Shown: positions 16,169-28,166 of the stretch, one piece after another
Layout of the letters: the number at the start of each line of letters is the position of its first letter
Numbering within the stretch: position 1 is the first letter of the stretch
Source of the DNA: an uncultured Alphaproteobacteria bacterium
GTDB lineage: Bacteria > Pseudomonadota > Alphaproteobacteria > HIMB59 > GCA-002718135
DNA length: 36,611 nucleotides
Direction: 5' to 3'
NCBI GenBank assembly: GCA_902576125.1
Contig: CACGUF010000004.1
Location: forward strand, 64,363 to 100,973
Position numbers and translations under genes: made by a program
Notes under the pieces: generated by a model
The model's database searches: none
What the model was told of the DNA's origin: nothing
Seen by the model: only the letters and a program-made list of their open reading frames with translations

Positions 16169-16540
16169 ATGTCATTGAATCGCCCTTTATCCCCACACCT
16201 CTCTATTCATAAGAAGGTTCTAACATCAGTTTTCTCTATTTTTCATAGATTTACCGGTATCTTTCTTAGTCTTGGAGCTATCTTATTGTCCGTTTGGATT
16301 ATTCTCATTGCGCTTGGTCCTTCTTTTTATGCTAAATTTCAGACTTTCAGTTCTCTAATTTTTTTTAAAATATTTTTATTTCTTTGGACGCTAACTATTT
16401 TTTATCATCTTTATAATGGAATCAGGTATTTATTTTGGAGTTATGGCAAAATGATGGATTTAAGCACCGTATATAAATCTGGTTACGTCGTGATAATTTT
16501 ATCAATTTTATCGACAATGTTAGTTTGGTTTTCAATATGA
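16169..16540 (+). CDS. sdhC: Succinate dehydrogenase cytochrome b556 subunit
   Basis: 123 aa membrane anchor with three transmembrane helices. It holds haem b with SdhD and forms the quinone site of complex II. The family start RPLSPHLSIHKK follows the ATG at 16169. Quinone-pocket residues lie in SVFSIFHRFTG, and the haem-ligand histidine is H80 in FYHLYNGIRYLFW. An in-frame TTG at 16109 would add 20 residues not typical of the family, so the ATG is preferred, although no good Shine-Dalgarno precedes it. It starts the sdhCDAB operon; its TGA overlaps the sdhD ATG. Confidence 0.94.
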   Translation: MSLNRPLSPHLSIHKKVLTSVFSIFHRFTGIFLSLGAILLSVWIILIALGPSFYAKFQTFSSLIFFKIFLFLWTLTIFYHLYNGIRYLFWSYGKMMDLSTVYKSGYVVIILSILSTMLVWFSI

Positions 16541-16869
16541 AAAATTATGCATTTAAATGGATAATGCAGCGACTAACTGCTGTAATATTAATACCTCTTA
16601 CATTTTGGTTTGTTTATCAATGTGTTATTCTTTCAAGTTATGAATATGATCAAATTAGAACTTTTTTCTTTTCAAAAATAAACACTTTCCTCTTTTTTAT
16701 TCTAATAATGTCAATGCTTTATCATGCAAAATTAGGCAATGATACTATAGTAGAGGATTATGTCACATCACATAATTTAAAAAACATTACTAAATTAATT
16801 ATAAGTGCATTGACTTATATATCCATGATTTTAACAACCATTTCTCTTTTTTATATAATTAGTTCATGA
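16537..16869 (+). CDS. sdhD: Succinate dehydrogenase hydrophobic membrane anchor subunit
   Basis: 110 aa with three membrane helices. The conserved [15 protein letters not shown] carries the haem/quinone-side histidine H63 and the D74-Y75 pair of the ubiquinone site. The start at 16537 is set by the ATGA overlap with sdhC; the family-like ending of the first segment is [13 protein letters not shown]. The 3' end overlaps sdhA in the same manner, so the anchor and flavoprotein subunits are translationally coupled. Confidence 0.94.
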   Translation: MKNYAFKWIMQRLTAVILIPLTFWFVYQCVILSSYEYDQIRTFFFSKINTFLFFILIMSMLYHAKLGNDTIVEDYVTSHNLKNITKLIISALTYISMILTTISLFYIISS

Positions 16870-18659
16870 ATAAAGCTTATCAGGTAATAGATCATCATTA
16901 TGATGTTGTTGTTGTAGGGGCGGGCGGATCTGGATTGCGCGCAACTTTAGGTTCAGCAGAAGCTGGTTTAAAAACAGCATGTATCTCAAAAGTATTTCCA
17001 ACTAGAAGCCATACAGTTGCTGCTCAAGGAGGTATTGGAGCAGCTCTTGGAAATATGGGTGACGACAATTGGAAATGGCATATGTATGACACTGTTAAAG
17101 GTTCTGATTGGTTGGGCGATCAAGACGCCATAGAGTATTTGTGTGCTAATGCCCCAGAAGCAGTAATTGAACTTGAAGAATACGGAATGCCATTCAGCAG
17201 AACAGACGATGGTAAAATATATCAAAGACCATTTGGTGGTCACTTAACTAATAATGGAGAAGGAGCGCCAGCGATGCGAGCATGTGCAGCGGCTGATAGA
17301 ACAGGACACGCCTTGCTTCATACTCTCTATCAACAATCACTTAAACACAATGTAGAGTTTTATATAGAATATTTTGTTTTAGATTTGGTCATGGATAAAG
17401 ATGGAAATTGCAAAGGTGTTGTTGCTTGGTGTTTAGAAGATGGAACAATTCATCGTTTTTTATCTCATCAAACAGTTCTTGCTACAGGCGGATATGGTAG
17501 GGCGTATCTTTCATCTACAAGCGCGCATATTTGTACAGGTGATGGAAGTGCTATGGCTTTGAGACAAAATTTACCTCTATCTGATATGGAATTTATTCAA
17601 TTTCACCCAACAGGTGTTTATGGTGCTGGAGTTTTAATAACTGAAGGAGCTAGGGGTGAAGGTGGGTATTTGACAAATAGTGATGGTGAAAGATTTATGG
17701 AGCGATATGCACCAAATGCCAAAGACCTAGCATCAAGAGATGTAGTTAGTCGTGCTATGACAATTGAAATAAATGAAAATAGAGGGTGTGGAGAAGATGC
17801 TGATCATGTTCTTTTACATTTGGAGCATATTGACTCCACCACTCTTCATAAAAGATTACCTGGAATTTCAGAAACTGCAAAAATTTTTGCAGGTGTAGAT
17901 TTAACCAAAGAACCAATTCCCGTATTACCGACTGTACACTATAATATGGGAGGTATACCCACAAATCATAGAACTGAAGTACTCCGCCCAACAGAAAATA
18001 ATCCTGATAATGTATGTGAAGGGTTATTGGCAGTTGGTGAGGCAGCATGTGTATCTGTACATGGAGCCAACCGTTTAGGAACAAACTCCTTAATTGATCT
18101 TGTCGTATTTGGGAAAGCCTCAAGTGTTACAGCCAAAGAAAAAGTGAAACCTAACAGTAAGCCAGTTGAAATTGATGAAACTACAATTGACCCAATATTA
18201 GATCGTTTTGATAAAATCCGATTTAACAAAGGGGATAGTTCAACTGGTGAAGTGAGAACTTCGATGCAAAAAGTTATGCAAGAAAAATGTGCAGTTTTCA
18301 GAACAGATGAACTTATTTCAAAAGGTATTGAGGAGTTTAGTCTTATAGAAAGCTCAATGGATAACATAGATGTGAAAGATAAATCCATGATCTTTAACAC
18401 AGACTTAACTGAGTCTCTTGAGTTACATAATTTAATGGCACAATCGAAGGTTACTCTTCATTCTGCTTTAAACAGAACAGAAAGCAGAGGAGCGCATGCA
18501 AGAGAAGATCATCAAGAAAGAGATGATTCTAATTGGCTGGTCCATTCTTTATCATGGCTTGATAATAAAGGTGGTGTTAGAATAGGAACACGACCTGTAA
18601 ACATGAATACTTTAACCAATCATGTCCAACCTATTCCTCCAAAGAAAAGAGTGTATTAA
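16866..18659 (+). CDS. sdhA: Succinate dehydrogenase flavoprotein subunit
   Basis: 597 aa, the normal length. It oxidises succinate to fumarate on a covalently bound FAD. Seen: the dinucleotide fold [12 protein letters not shown] (residues 15-26), FAD-linking histidine H49 in [11 protein letters not shown], the catalytic region [14 protein letters not shown] and EGARGEGG, and the C-terminal [18 protein letters not shown]. The start overlaps the sdhD stop by 4 nt; sdhB starts after a 2-nt gap. Sequence conservation is high and there is no sign of disruption. Confidence 0.99.
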   Translation: MNKAYQVIDHHYDVVVVGAGGSGLRATLGSAEAGLKTACISKVFPTRSHTVAAQGGIGAALGNMGDDNWKWHMYDTVKGSDWLGDQDAIEYLCANAPEAVIELEEYGMPFSRTDDGKIYQRPFGGHLTNNGEGAPAMRACAAADRTGHALLHTLYQQSLKHNVEFYIEYFVLDLVMDKDGNCKGVVAWCLEDGTIHRFLSHQTVLATGGYGRAYLSSTSAHICTGDGSAMALRQNLPLSDMEFIQFHPTGVYGAGVLITEGARGEGGYLTNSDGERFMERYAPNAKDLASRDVVSRAMTIEINENRGCGEDADHVLLHLEHIDSTTLHKRLPGISETAKIFAGVDLTKEPIPVLPTVHYNMGGIPTNHRTEVLRPTENNPDNVCEGLLAVGEAACVSVHGANRLGTNSLIDLVVFGKASSVTAKEKVKPNSKPVEIDETTIDPILDRFDKIRFNKGDSSTGEVRTSMQKVMQEKCAVFRTDELISKGIEEFSLIESSMDNIDVKDKSMIFNTDLTESLELHNLMAQSKVTLHSALNRTESRGAHAREDHQERDDSNWLVHSLSWLDNKGGVRIGTRPVNMNTLTNHVQPIPPKKRVY

Positions 18660-18661
18660 AG

Positions 18662-19456
18662 ATGGTTGAATTTACTTTACCTGCCAATTCAAAAGTACAA
18701 AAAGGTGTTACTCACCCAGTAAAAGAAGTATCAAATAAACCAAAGAAGGTTTTAATTTATCGTTGGAATCCTGAAGATCAAGAAAATCCCCGTTTAGATA
18801 GTTATGAAATTGATTTAAGTAAATGTGGCCCAATGGTTTTGGATGCTTTAATGAAAATAAAGAATGAAATTGACTCTTCATTAACCTTTAGAAGATCTTG
18901 CCGAGAGGGTGTTTGTGGTTCCTGTGCTATGAATATAGATGGGGTCAATACCTTGGCGTGTTTAAAACCTATTGAAGAGGTAAACGGTGAGATAAGTATT
19001 TATCCACTTCCTCATATGCCTGTTATTAAAGACTTAGTGCCTGATCTTAGTAAAGCTTACGAACAGTTAGCTTCTATTAAACCTTGGCTGCAACGCTCTA
19101 ATGAAAATTCTAATACCACAGCAAGTATAAGTGAGGAAAAAAAACAAACACCGGAAGATAGAGAAAAATTAGATGGTCAATGGGAATGTGTTTTATGCTT
19201 TTGTTGTACAACTGCGTGTCCAAGCTATTGGTGGAATAGTGAAGAATATTTAGGTCCTGCAGTTTTAATGCAAGCAGCTAGATGGGTGAATGACTCTAGA
19301 GACTCTGAAAGAAAGAATAGATTGAAAGCAGTAAACGACAAAATGAAGCTATATCGATGTCATTCGATTATGAATTGTACGCGCTCTTGTCCTAAAGGAC
19401 TCAATCCTGCAAAAGCAATTGCAGATTTAAAGAAGGCTATTGTTACAGAATTATAA
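18662..19456 (+). CDS. sdhB: Succinate dehydrogenase iron-sulfur subunit
   Basis: 264 aa electron-transfer subunit that passes electrons from FAD to quinone. The [2Fe-2S] ligands are C80, C85, C88 and C100 (CREGVCGSC...C). The [4Fe-4S] and [3Fe-4S] ligands lie in [16 protein letters not shown] (from C176) and [17 protein letters not shown]. An insertion of about 25 polar residues ([20 protein letters not shown]) lies before the second cluster domain and is slightly longer than in many homologues. It is the last subunit gene of sdhCDAB; mdh starts 18 nt downstream. Confidence 0.98.
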   Translation: MVEFTLPANSKVQKGVTHPVKEVSNKPKKVLIYRWNPEDQENPRLDSYEIDLSKCGPMVLDALMKIKNEIDSSLTFRRSCREGVCGSCAMNIDGVNTLACLKPIEEVNGEISIYPLPHMPVIKDLVPDLSKAYEQLASIKPWLQRSNENSNTTASISEEKKQTPEDREKLDGQWECVLCFCCTTACPSYWWNSEEYLGPAVLMQAARWVNDSRDSERKNRLKAVNDKMKLYRCHSIMNCTRSCPKGLNPAKAIADLKKAIVTEL

Positions 19457-20428
<972 letters not shown>

Positions 20429-20433
20429 GGAGT

Positions 20434-20463
20434 TTGGCGCAATTAGTGTCAGGTTAATAAAAT
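20434..20463 (+). promoter_or_regulatory. Possible promoter ahead of sucC
   Basis: TTGGCG (20434-20439), an 18-bp spacer and TAAAAT (20458-20463) lie in the 56-bp mdh-sucC gap. The GC-containing patch stands out from its AT-rich flanks. It would give sucCDAB-lpd an internal start within the larger operon. Similarity to sigma-70 is moderate. Confidence 0.35.
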
Positions 20464-20484
20464 TTTGTTATTTAAGATTTATAA

Positions 20485-21672
20485 ATGAACATACACGAAT
20501 ATCAGGCAAAAGAAATTCTTAAAAATTTTGGCTTACCTGTCCTTGATGGGAAAGTATATAATAAAAATCTTGATAATCTTGAGGCTGATCTAATTGATTT
20601 AAATGGCCCCCCATGGGTTGTAAAATCACAAATTCATGCAGGAGGAAGAGGTGCGGGACACTTTAAGGATCCTTTTAATGACAAAGGAGGAGTTCAAGTT
20701 ATTTTTGAAAAAGAACAAGTATTTCCTATTGCAACATCAATGATGGGTAATGTCTTAATAACAAAACAAACTGGGGAGAATGGCAAAACTGTAAATAGTA
20801 TTTTTATTGAAGAAGGTTGTGATATCGAAAGGGAATTCTATCTAAGTCTACTCATTGATAGGAATAATTCAAAAGTAATGCTCATGATTTCTGCTGCTGG
20901 CGGTATGGACATTGAAGATGTTGCATTAACCAATCCTGAAAAAATTATAAATATTCATCTTACAAAAGACAAAGATATTTCTCTAGATGAAGGCCTGCAA
21001 AAAAAACTTGAAATTTCTATAGATCAATTTGATGAACTAAACCTAATTATTAATAAACTATTTTATGCTTTTATTTCTATTGATGCTTCAACAATTGAAA
21101 TCAATCCATTAGTTTTAAATAAAGAGGGGCGCTTTATTATATTAGATGCAAAAATCAGCATAGATGATAATGCATTATTTAGACATCAAGAATTAGCTGA
21201 TTTAAAAGATTTAACAGAAGAAGATCCTTTAGAGTTGCAAGCTGCAGAGCATGATATGAATTATGTTAAACTTGATGGATCAATTGGATGTATGGTCAAT
21301 GGTGCAGGTCTTGCTATGGCAACAATGGATATAATAAAACAATTTGGTGAAGAACCTGCAAATTTTTTAGATTTAGGAGGTACTGCAAATAAAGATAGAG
21401 TAATTATGGGCTTCAAAATTATTCAATCTGATCCAAATGTTAAATCTATATTGATTAATATTTTTGGCGGCATCATACATTGTGACATGATTGCTAATGG
21501 AATTGTTGAAGCGGTAAAAGAATTAGAATTTAAACTACCTTTAGTTGTTCGCTTTCAAGGAACAAACGCTAGCGAGGGAAGAGATGTAATTAATAATTCT
21601 GATCTAGGATTAGTTTCCATTGATGATTTTACAGAAGCTGCAAAAACAGTAGTGGATTTGGCTAAAGGATAA
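20485..21672 (+). CDS. sucC: Succinyl-CoA synthetase beta subunit
   Basis: 395 aa, ATP-grasp family. With SucD it makes succinate and ATP or GTP from succinyl-CoA. It begins [36 protein letters not shown] forms the nucleotide-binding region, and the ligase domain shows [22 protein letters not shown] and [17 protein letters not shown]. The length is normal. It ends 2 nt before the sucD start, consistent with stoichiometric synthesis of the heterotetramer. Confidence 0.98.
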   Translation: MNIHEYQAKEILKNFGLPVLDGKVYNKNLDNLEADLIDLNGPPWVVKSQIHAGGRGAGHFKDPFNDKGGVQVIFEKEQVFPIATSMMGNVLITKQTGENGKTVNSIFIEEGCDIEREFYLSLLIDRNNSKVMLMISAAGGMDIEDVALTNPEKIINIHLTKDKDISLDEGLQKKLEISIDQFDELNLIINKLFYAFISIDASTIEINPLVLNKEGRFIILDAKISIDDNALFRHQELADLKDLTEEDPLELQAAEHDMNYVKLDGSIGCMVNGAGLAMATMDIIKQFGEEPANFLDLGGTANKDRVIMGFKIIQSDPNVKSILINIFGGIIHCDMIANGIVEAVKELEFKLPLVVRFQGTNASEGRDVINNSDLGLVSIDDFTEAAKTVVDLAKG

Positions 21673-21674
21673 TT

Positions 21675-22559
21675 ATGTCAATAATAATTGATAAAAATAC
21701 CAAAGTTATATGCCAGGGATTTACTGGATCACAAGGGACTTATCACTCTCAGCAAGCTATTGATTATGGAACTCAAATGGTTGGGGGTGTAACTCCTGGA
21801 AAAGGGGGAACAACACATTTAGGTTTGCCTGTATTTAATACAGTTAAAGAAGCAAAAGATTATACACAAGCAGATGCAACTGTAATTTATGTTCCAGCTA
21901 AATTTGCAACACAGGCTATTCATGAGGCATTAGATGCTAATATTAAAATTATTACCTGTATTACAGAGGGCATTCCTGTGCTTGACATGGTGGAGATAAA
22001 AAAAAGAATTATTGAACAAAAAACTTATTTTATAGGACCTAATTGTCCTGGATTAGTGACACCTGGTGAATGCAAAATTGGAATTATGCCAGGTTTTATC
22101 CATAAGCCAGGTAAAATAGGAATAGTAAGTAGATCAGGCACGCTGACTTATGAAGCAGTATGGCAAACATCAGAAGTTGGACTTGGGCAAACAACCTGTG
22201 TTGGTATTGGTGGAGATCCAGTACATGGAATGAACTTTATAGATTGTCTTGATTTGTTTTTACAGGATGATGACACAAAAGGAATTTTAATGATAGGTGA
22301 AATAGGGGGCACAGCTGAAGAAGATGCTGCAGAATTCATATCTAAATCAATAATAAAAAAACCGATGTCAGCATTTATTGCGGGTGTATCAGCCCCAAAA
22401 GGTAAGAGAATGGGTCATGCCGGAGCTATAATATCTGGCAGTAAAGGAACTGCGCAGTCAAAAATTGATGCATTGCAGTCAGCTAATATTGCTGTAGCAT
22501 CCTCTCCTGCTAAAATGGGGGAAACGATGTTATTAGAGATGCAAAAAGGGTATAATTAA
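21675..22559 (+). CDS. sucD: Succinyl-CoA synthetase alpha subunit
   Basis: 294 aa CoA-binding subunit. The phosphorylated active-site histidine is H248 in [14 protein letters not shown]-terminal [19 protein letters not shown] and [14 protein letters not shown] are the CoA-binding segments, and [20 protein letters not shown] is diagnostic. It directly follows sucC. A 52-bp gap then precedes sucA, the largest gap inside the suc cluster apart from that before sucC. Confidence 0.98.
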   Translation: MSIIIDKNTKVICQGFTGSQGTYHSQQAIDYGTQMVGGVTPGKGGTTHLGLPVFNTVKEAKDYTQADATVIYVPAKFATQAIHEALDANIKIITCITEGIPVLDMVEIKKRIIEQKTYFIGPNCPGLVTPGECKIGIMPGFIHKPGKIGIVSRSGTLTYEAVWQTSEVGLGQTTCVGIGGDPVHGMNFIDCLDLFLQDDDTKGILMIGEIGGTAEEDAAEFISKSIIKKPMSAFIAGVSAPKGKRMGHAGAIISGSKGTAQSKIDALQSANIAVASSPAKMGETMLLEMQKGYN

Positions 22560-22561
22560 AT

Positions 22562-22592
22562 TTGCAATCTAATAATATTTATAGAATATAAT
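22562..22592 (+). promoter_or_regulatory. Possible promoter ahead of sucA
   Basis: A perfect -10 TATAAT (22587-22592) lies 20 bp before the sucA ATG. The best -35 candidate, TTGCAA (22562-22567), has a 19-bp spacer, longer than optimal. In AT-rich DNA a TATAAT alone is weak evidence. Confidence 0.3.
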
Positions 22593-22611
22593 TAGTGTAT
22601 AAATATAAAAA

Positions 22612-25509
22612 ATGAATGATAGTTTTTTGAATAGTGCCAATGCTCCATACGTAGCTGAGCTTTACTTTAAGTATACCCAGAATCCCAAAAGTATTGATGA
22701 GAGTTGGAAGAGTTTTTTTTCTTCATTAAATGAAGATGAAATATCAATCATTTCAGATTTTGGCGGACCTGAGTGGAAGAAAAGAGACACCAATGTTATC
22801 AATGATATTTCTTTTGATAAAGTTATTCGCTTATCATCAGGGGTAGATTTTAATAGTTTTAAAACTTCTACTTTAGATTCAATACGCGCCCTTCGCCTAA
22901 TTCGTGCCTACCGTATTAATGGTCACCTTATTGCAAATTTAGACCCACTTGAATTACATGAAAAAATTTATCATCCAGAATTAGACTATAAATCATATGG
23001 CTTTAACGAAAATGATTTAGATAGAGAAATTTTCATTGATGGTAGTTTAGGTTTAGAAACAGCAAGTTTAAAAGAAATAATTAAAATTTTAAATAAAACT
23101 TATGCATCTTCGATAGGTGTTGAGTTTTTACATATTCAATCAGTTGAACAAAAACAATGGGTACAAGCAAGAATAGAAGACGCTTATAATAAAACTAATT
23201 TTACTAATCAGGGTAAAAAAGCAATATTTCAACGATTAGTTGAATCAGAAGTATTTGAACAATATTTAGATAAAAAATTTTTGGGAACCAAAAGATACGG
23301 AATTGTAGGTGGTGAATCTATGATACCTGGCATTGAGCAGATCGTTAAACAATCTTGTTTATTAGGAGTAGAGGATATTTATTTTGGAACAGCGCATAGA
23401 GGTAGATTAACATTATTGTCTACTGTCCTGGGGATGCCTTACAGAGGAATTTTATCAAAATTTCAAGGAGATTTAAATGATCCTAATGAAGTTTTAGGCT
23501 CAGGTGATGTAAAATATCATTTAGGTGTATCAAGTGATAGAGAGTTTGATGGAAAAAAAATACATTTATCTCTAACTCCGAATCCTTCACATCTTGAGGC
23601 AGTAGATCCCGTTGTAGTAGGTAAAGTAAGAGCAAAGCAAACTATAACAAATGACAAAACTAATGATAAAGTTTTTGGAATTTTAATTCATGGTGATGCT
23701 GCTATGGCTGGACAGGGGATTGTCGCGGAAACATTTGCAATGTCACAACTTAGAGGATTTCGCACAGGAGGAACTATACATTTTGTTATAAATAACCAAA
23801 TCGGTTTTACAACAACACCTCATTATGGACGCTCCGCTCCATACTGTACTGAGATTGCTAAAATGGTTCAAGCCCCTATTTTCCACGTAAATGGTGATGA
23901 TCCAGAAGCTGTAGTTCATGTATGTAGACTTGCAGCAGAGTATAGAAATTTATTTAAAGAAGATGTTGTTGTTGATATGTTTTGTTACAGACGTTCAGGA
24001 CATAATGAAGCGGATGAACCAATGTTTACTCAACCTTTAATGTATAAAAAAATTAAGAGTCATTCAACAACTCTTAATTTATATAAAGAACAACTACTTA
24101 GAGAAAAAGTATTAACTGAGGAAGAAGCGAAAAGTAAAATTTCTGATTTTAAAAATTTTTTAGATAGTGAGTTTGAGCTATCAAAATCTTATAAGCCAAA
24201 TAAAGCAGATTGGTTAGATGGAACATGGACAGGAATAAAGATAGCATCTATAGATGCAAGACGAGGTAAAACCTCATCTACAGAAGAAGATATAAAGGCT
24301 TTGGCTAAAGAGATTCATACTATACCTAAAGAATTTACTCCTCATAAAAGAATACAAAAAATTTATAATGAACGTCAAGAATCAATTAATGATGGCAAAA
24401 ATATTGATTGGGCTACAGCAGAAGCTCTTGCGTTTGCAACATTACTTAAGGATGGTTATGGTGTTCGTCTTTCAGGACAAGATGTTGGCAGAGGGACTTT
24501 CAGTCATCGTCATGCTGTATTATATGATCAGGAGAATGAAAAAAGATTTGTTCCTCTTCGTCATTTTAGAAAAGAACAAGCACTGTTCGAAATTGTTGAT
24601 AGTTTTTTATCTGAGTTTGGTGTTCTCGGTTTTGAATATGGTTATTCACAAGCAGATCCAAAAACATTAGTTATTTGGGAGGCTCAATTTGGAGATTTTT
24701 CCAATGGCGCTCAAACAATAATTGATCAGTTCATCACTACCGGTGAAAGAAAATGGCTAAGAATGTCTGGTTTGACTTTGCTATTACCACATGGTCACGA
24801 AGGACAAGGTCCTGAGCATACAAGTTCAAGATTAGAACGTTTTTTACAAATGTGCGCAGAAGATAATATTCAAGTAGCAAACTGTACTAGTCCTGCAAAC
24901 TATTTTCATATTTTACGAAGACAAATGATGAGAGACTTTCGGAAGCCATTAGTTTTGATGACTCCTAAATCTACTCTTCGACACAAAGCCAACACATCTG
25001 CTTTAAAAGATTTTGTAAATGGTTCCACTTTTCACCGAGTACTGAGCAACCCACTTTCAGAAGATGACTATAAACATATTAATCGTATTGTATTCTGTTC
25101 AGGAAAAATTTATTTTGAATTGCAAGATCATATAAATGAACTTCAATTAAATAATGTTTATATAATTCGTTTAGAGCAATTGTACCCTTTCCCTTACGAA
25201 GCATTAAAACAAGGAATTAAAAAATTTATTCATTGTGAATTAATTTGGTGTCAAGAGGAGCCAAAAAATATGGGAGCTTGGGAATTTATTGAAAAGAGAC
25301 TTAAATCAGTATTGCATTTAGTAGGTGCTAAAAATGAATTACATTTTATCGGAAGAAGAGCAGCCGCATCTCCTGCAACTGGCGTATTTGATCGGCACTT
25401 ATCAAATCAAAAAAATATTATTCGATTAGCTACTGAAGCAAAACTTGATGAAATTGAAAATGAAAAATCAGGCGTTTCTCTTGTTAAATATAAACTGCCA
25501 ATTGAATAA
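22612..25509 (+). CDS. sucA: 2-oxoglutarate dehydrogenase E1 component
   Basis: 965 aa thiamine-diphosphate enzyme that decarboxylates 2-oxoglutarate and transfers the succinyl group to SucB lipoate. The N-terminal E2-binding helix (NSANAPYVAELYFKYTQNP) is present. Active-site motifs include FGTAHRGRLTLLS, GDAAMAGQGIVAETF (361 onward, diphosphate binding) and NNQIGFTT. The C-terminal transketolase part has GQDVGRGTFSHRHAVLYDQ and LLPHGHEGQGPEHTSSRLERFLQ. The length is within the family's range. The start lacks a good Shine-Dalgarno site. sucB follows after 33 nt. Confidence 0.99.
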   Translation: MNDSFLNSANAPYVAELYFKYTQNPKSIDESWKSFFSSLNEDEISIISDFGGPEWKKRDTNVINDISFDKVIRLSSGVDFNSFKTSTLDSIRALRLIRAYRINGHLIANLDPLELHEKIYHPELDYKSYGFNENDLDREIFIDGSLGLETASLKEIIKILNKTYASSIGVEFLHIQSVEQKQWVQARIEDAYNKTNFTNQGKKAIFQRLVESEVFEQYLDKKFLGTKRYGIVGGESMIPGIEQIVKQSCLLGVEDIYFGTAHRGRLTLLSTVLGMPYRGILSKFQGDLNDPNEVLGSGDVKYHLGVSSDREFDGKKIHLSLTPNPSHLEAVDPVVVGKVRAKQTITNDKTNDKVFGILIHGDAAMAGQGIVAETFAMSQLRGFRTGGTIHFVINNQIGFTTTPHYGRSAPYCTEIAKMVQAPIFHVNGDDPEAVVHVCRLAAEYRNLFKEDVVVDMFCYRRSGHNEADEPMFTQPLMYKKIKSHSTTLNLYKEQLLREKVLTEEEAKSKISDFKNFLDSEFELSKSYKPNKADWLDGTWTGIKIASIDARRGKTSSTEEDIKALAKEIHTIPKEFTPHKRIQKIYNERQESINDGKNIDWATAEALAFATLLKDGYGVRLSGQDVGRGTFSHRHAVLYDQENEKRFVPLRHFRKEQALFEIVDSFLSEFGVLGFEYGYSQADPKTLVIWEAQFGDFSNGAQTIIDQFITTGERKWLRMSGLTLLLPHGHEGQGPEHTSSRLERFLQMCAEDNIQVANCTSPANYFHILRRQMMRDFRKPLVLMTPKSTLRHKANTSALKDFVNGSTFHRVLSNPLSEDDYKHINRIVFCSGKIYFELQDHINELQLNNVYIIRLEQLYPFPYEALKQGIKKFIHCELIWCQEEPKNMGAWEFIEKRLKSVLHLVGAKNELHFIGRRAAASPATGVFDRHLSNQKNIIRLATEAKLDEIENEKSGVSLVKYKLPIE

Positions 25510-25542
25510 ATGAGTTAACATGTTAAATAGAAGATAAATACT

Positions 25543-26727
25543 ATGGAGTTAATTGTACCAACCCTTGGAGAGTCTATTACAGAAGCAACTGTTTCTAAAT
25601 GGTTAAAAAAAGTTGGGGATTCATTTGAAGCTGATGAACCTTTAGTTGAAATTGAAACAGATAAAATTACCGTAGAAGTTCCAGCGCCAAATGCGGGCTC
25701 TATATCTGAAATAAAAGTACATGAAGGTGCTGATGTTAATATTGGAGGAGTGCTCGCTCTTTTAGGAGATAAAAAAGATCAAAATGAATCTTCAAAGATA
25801 AAAAAATCTGTTACAGAAAAAACTACAAAAGAAACAAATAAAGAAGAAATAGTGACGACTTCCAATAATGGCGAAAGTAATAAACTATCACCAGCAGTAA
25901 AAAAACTAATTAATGAAAATGATTTAGACTCAGACAAAATTATATCATCAAGATCAGATGGTCGTTTAACTAAAAGTGATGTATTTAATTTTATGAATAA
26001 CCCATCGATGACTAACAAAACTTCAAAAGAAAGAGAAGAAGTTGTGAAGATGTCTAAGATCAGGAAAACAATTGCAACTAGATTAAAGGAATCTCAAAAT
26101 ACTGCAGCAATTCTAACAACTTTTAATGAAGTTGACATGTCAGAGATAATGAAAGTTCGTGAAACAAAAAAAGAAGACTTCATGGAACGCTATAATGTAA
26201 AGCTTGGCATGATGTCTTTTTTTGTCAAAGCTGTTGTCAAAAGCCTTCAAGAATTTCCTGCTGTTAACGCTGAAATTCGTGAAGAAAATATTATTTATAA
26301 AAATCATTTTGATATTGGTATTGCTGTTGGAACAGAAAAAGGTTTAGTAGTTCCTGTTTTAAAAGATGCTGACACAATGACTTTTGGTGATATCGAGCAA
26401 CAAATTGTTGAGCTTAGCTCAAAAGCAAAAGAAGGTACTTTAACTTTGGATGATTTAACAGGTGGTACTTTTACTATTTCAAATGGCGGTGTATATGGTT
26501 CAATGTTAAGTACACCAATAATTAACAGACCTCAATCAGGAATTTTAGGTATGCATAATATTCAAAAAAGAGCTGTGGTTGTTGATGATGAAATTGTTAT
26601 TCGACCAATGATGTATCTTGCCTTTAGTTATGATCACCGAATTATTGATGGAAAAGAGAGTGTTGGGTTTTTAATAAGCATTAAAAATTTATTGGAAAAC
26701 CCATCAAAGTTAATTTTAGGAGTATAG
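25543..26727 (+). CDS. sucB: Dihydrolipoamide succinyltransferase (2-oxoglutarate dehydrogenase E2)
   Basis: 394 aa core of the 2-oxoglutarate dehydrogenase complex. One N-terminal lipoyl domain has K41 in [13 protein letters not shown] Lys/Glu/Thr-rich linker runs roughly over 80-115. A peripheral-subunit-binding domain follows ([18 protein letters not shown]...GRLTKSDV), then the catalytic acyltransferase domain ending in [10 protein letters not shown] with H365 and D369. The succinyl- rather than acetyl-transferase assignment follows from the sucA neighbour and the sequence of the catalytic domain. The gene end contains the GGAG that serves lpd. Confidence 0.98.
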   Translation: MELIVPTLGESITEATVSKWLKKVGDSFEADEPLVEIETDKITVEVPAPNAGSISEIKVHEGADVNIGGVLALLGDKKDQNESSKIKKSVTEKTTKETNKEEIVTTSNNGESNKLSPAVKKLINENDLDSDKIISSRSDGRLTKSDVFNFMNNPSMTNKTSKEREEVVKMSKIRKTIATRLKESQNTAAILTTFNEVDMSEIMKVRETKKEDFMERYNVKLGMMSFFVKAVVKSLQEFPAVNAEIREENIIYKNHFDIGIAVGTEKGLVVPVLKDADTMTFGDIEQQIVELSSKAKEGTLTLDDLTGGTFTISNGGVYGSMLSTPIINRPQSGILGMHNIQKRAVVVDDEIVIRPMMYLAFSYDHRIIDGKESVGFLISIKNLLENPSKLILGV

Positions 26728-28125
26728 ATGGCAGATTTTGATTTAATTGTTATTGGAACTGGGCCTGGAGGATATGTTGCGGCTATCAGAGCTTCACAAT
26801 TAGGAATGAAAGTTGCTTGTATCGAAAAGGAAAAAACACTTGGGGGTACTTGTTTAAATATTGGCTGTATTCCTTCAAAAGCTCTATTGAATTCATCAGA
26901 AAAATTTGCAGAAATATCAAAACATGCAGAAGAGCATGGCATCTCAACTGGAAAAGTTTCTCTAGATTTGGCAAAACTTATGCAACGTAAAAACAAAATT
27001 GTAAAACAATTAACTTCTGGAATTGGGTTTTTATTTAAAAAAAATAAAATTACTCACATACAAGGATCTGCATCTTTTTTGGATACAAAAACAATAAAAG
27101 TATCTTCCATTGATGGAGAGAAAAATTATTCAGCAAAAAATTATATTATTGCAACTGGATCTACTTCTATTGCTATTGATGCAATACCGATTGATGAAAA
27201 ACAAATTGTAACGTCAACAGGCGCATTAGCATTAGAGTCGGTACCTAAATCACTTCTTGTAATTGGAGGTGGTTATATTGGATTAGAGATGGGCTCAGTA
27301 TGGAATAGACTTGGATCTAAAGTTACGATTGTAGAAGCTCTGGATAGAATTGTACCCACAATGGATGAAGAGATTGCAAAAGAATTTATGAAATCCCTTA
27401 AAAAACAAGGATTAGAATTTAAACTTTCTCATAAAGTAATTTCTACGAAAGCAGGTAAGTCAGGTGTAGAAGTTTCAATGGAGTCATCTGATAAAAAACA
27501 AATTAAACAAAAATATGATGTAGTTCTAATGTCTGTTGGTCGTAAACCAAATACCGAAGGATTAAATTTAGAAGGTATTGGTGTGAAGATTAATCAAAAG
27601 AAAGCTATTGAAATTAATAATCAGTTTAAAACAAACATTGAAAATATTTTTGCTATTGGTGATGTAGTTCCAGGTCCTATGTTAGCGCATAAGGCTGAAG
27701 AAGAAGGTGTTGCATGTGTAGAATTTATCAATGGTCAAAAACCACATATTAATTATGATATTATTCCAGCTATTGTTTACACTAATCCAGAAGTAGCTTC
27801 TGTTGGAAAAACAGAGAGTCAACTTAAAGAAGCAAAAATTGATTATAAAGTTGGCAAGTTTCCTTTTATGGCAAACGGAAGAGCACTAACAACATCCTCT
27901 CCTGAGGGTTTTGTTAAGATTTTAGCAGACACGAAAACTGATGCAATCTTAGGTGCGCATATTATAGGACACGATGCAGGACAGCTTATTGCAGAAATAG
28001 TTACGACGATGGAATTTGGTGGGAGTTCTGAAGATATTGCTCGTATATGTCATGCTCATCCAACAACAAGTGAAGCTGTAAAAGAGGCAGCAATGAATAT
28101 TGAAGGAAGAGCTATTCATATTTAA
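26728..28125 (+). CDS. lpd: Dihydrolipoyl dehydrogenase (E3)
   Basis: 465 aa flavoprotein that reoxidises dihydrolipoamide with NAD. FAD fold GTGPGGYVAAIRA is at 10-22, and the redox disulfide is C42/C47 in GGTCLNIGCIPSKALL. The NAD fold is VIGGGYIGLEMGSVW, and the dimer-interface catalytic pair lies in CHAHPTTSEAVKEA near the C-terminus. It abuts sucB with no gap and uses the GGAG 5 nt upstream. It is the last gene of the TCA block. A T-rich 41-bp stretch without an obvious hairpin separates it from the convergent MATE gene. Confidence 0.98.
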   Translation: MADFDLIVIGTGPGGYVAAIRASQLGMKVACIEKEKTLGGTCLNIGCIPSKALLNSSEKFAEISKHAEEHGISTGKVSLDLAKLMQRKNKIVKQLTSGIGFLFKKNKITHIQGSASFLDTKTIKVSSIDGEKNYSAKNYIIATGSTSIAIDAIPIDEKQIVTSTGALALESVPKSLLVIGGGYIGLEMGSVWNRLGSKVTIVEALDRIVPTMDEEIAKEFMKSLKKQGLEFKLSHKVISTKAGKSGVEVSMESSDKKQIKQKYDVVLMSVGRKPNTEGLNLEGIGVKINQKKAIEINNQFKTNIENIFAIGDVVPGPMLAHKAEEEGVACVEFINGQKPHINYDIIPAIVYTNPEVASVGKTESQLKEAKIDYKVGKFPFMANGRALTTSSPEGFVKILADTKTDAILGAHIIGHDAGQLIAEIVTTMEFGGSSEDIARICHAHPTTSEAVKEAAMNIEGRAIHI

Positions 28126-28166
28126 CTTTTTCTTTTTTATAGTTTATTTTCCTGATTTTTTGCACT

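Noticed and set aside
17755-18400. Antisense open frames inside sdhA
   Set aside because: sdhA is intact and conserved on plus; the antisense products match no family and have no ribosome-binding site or context.
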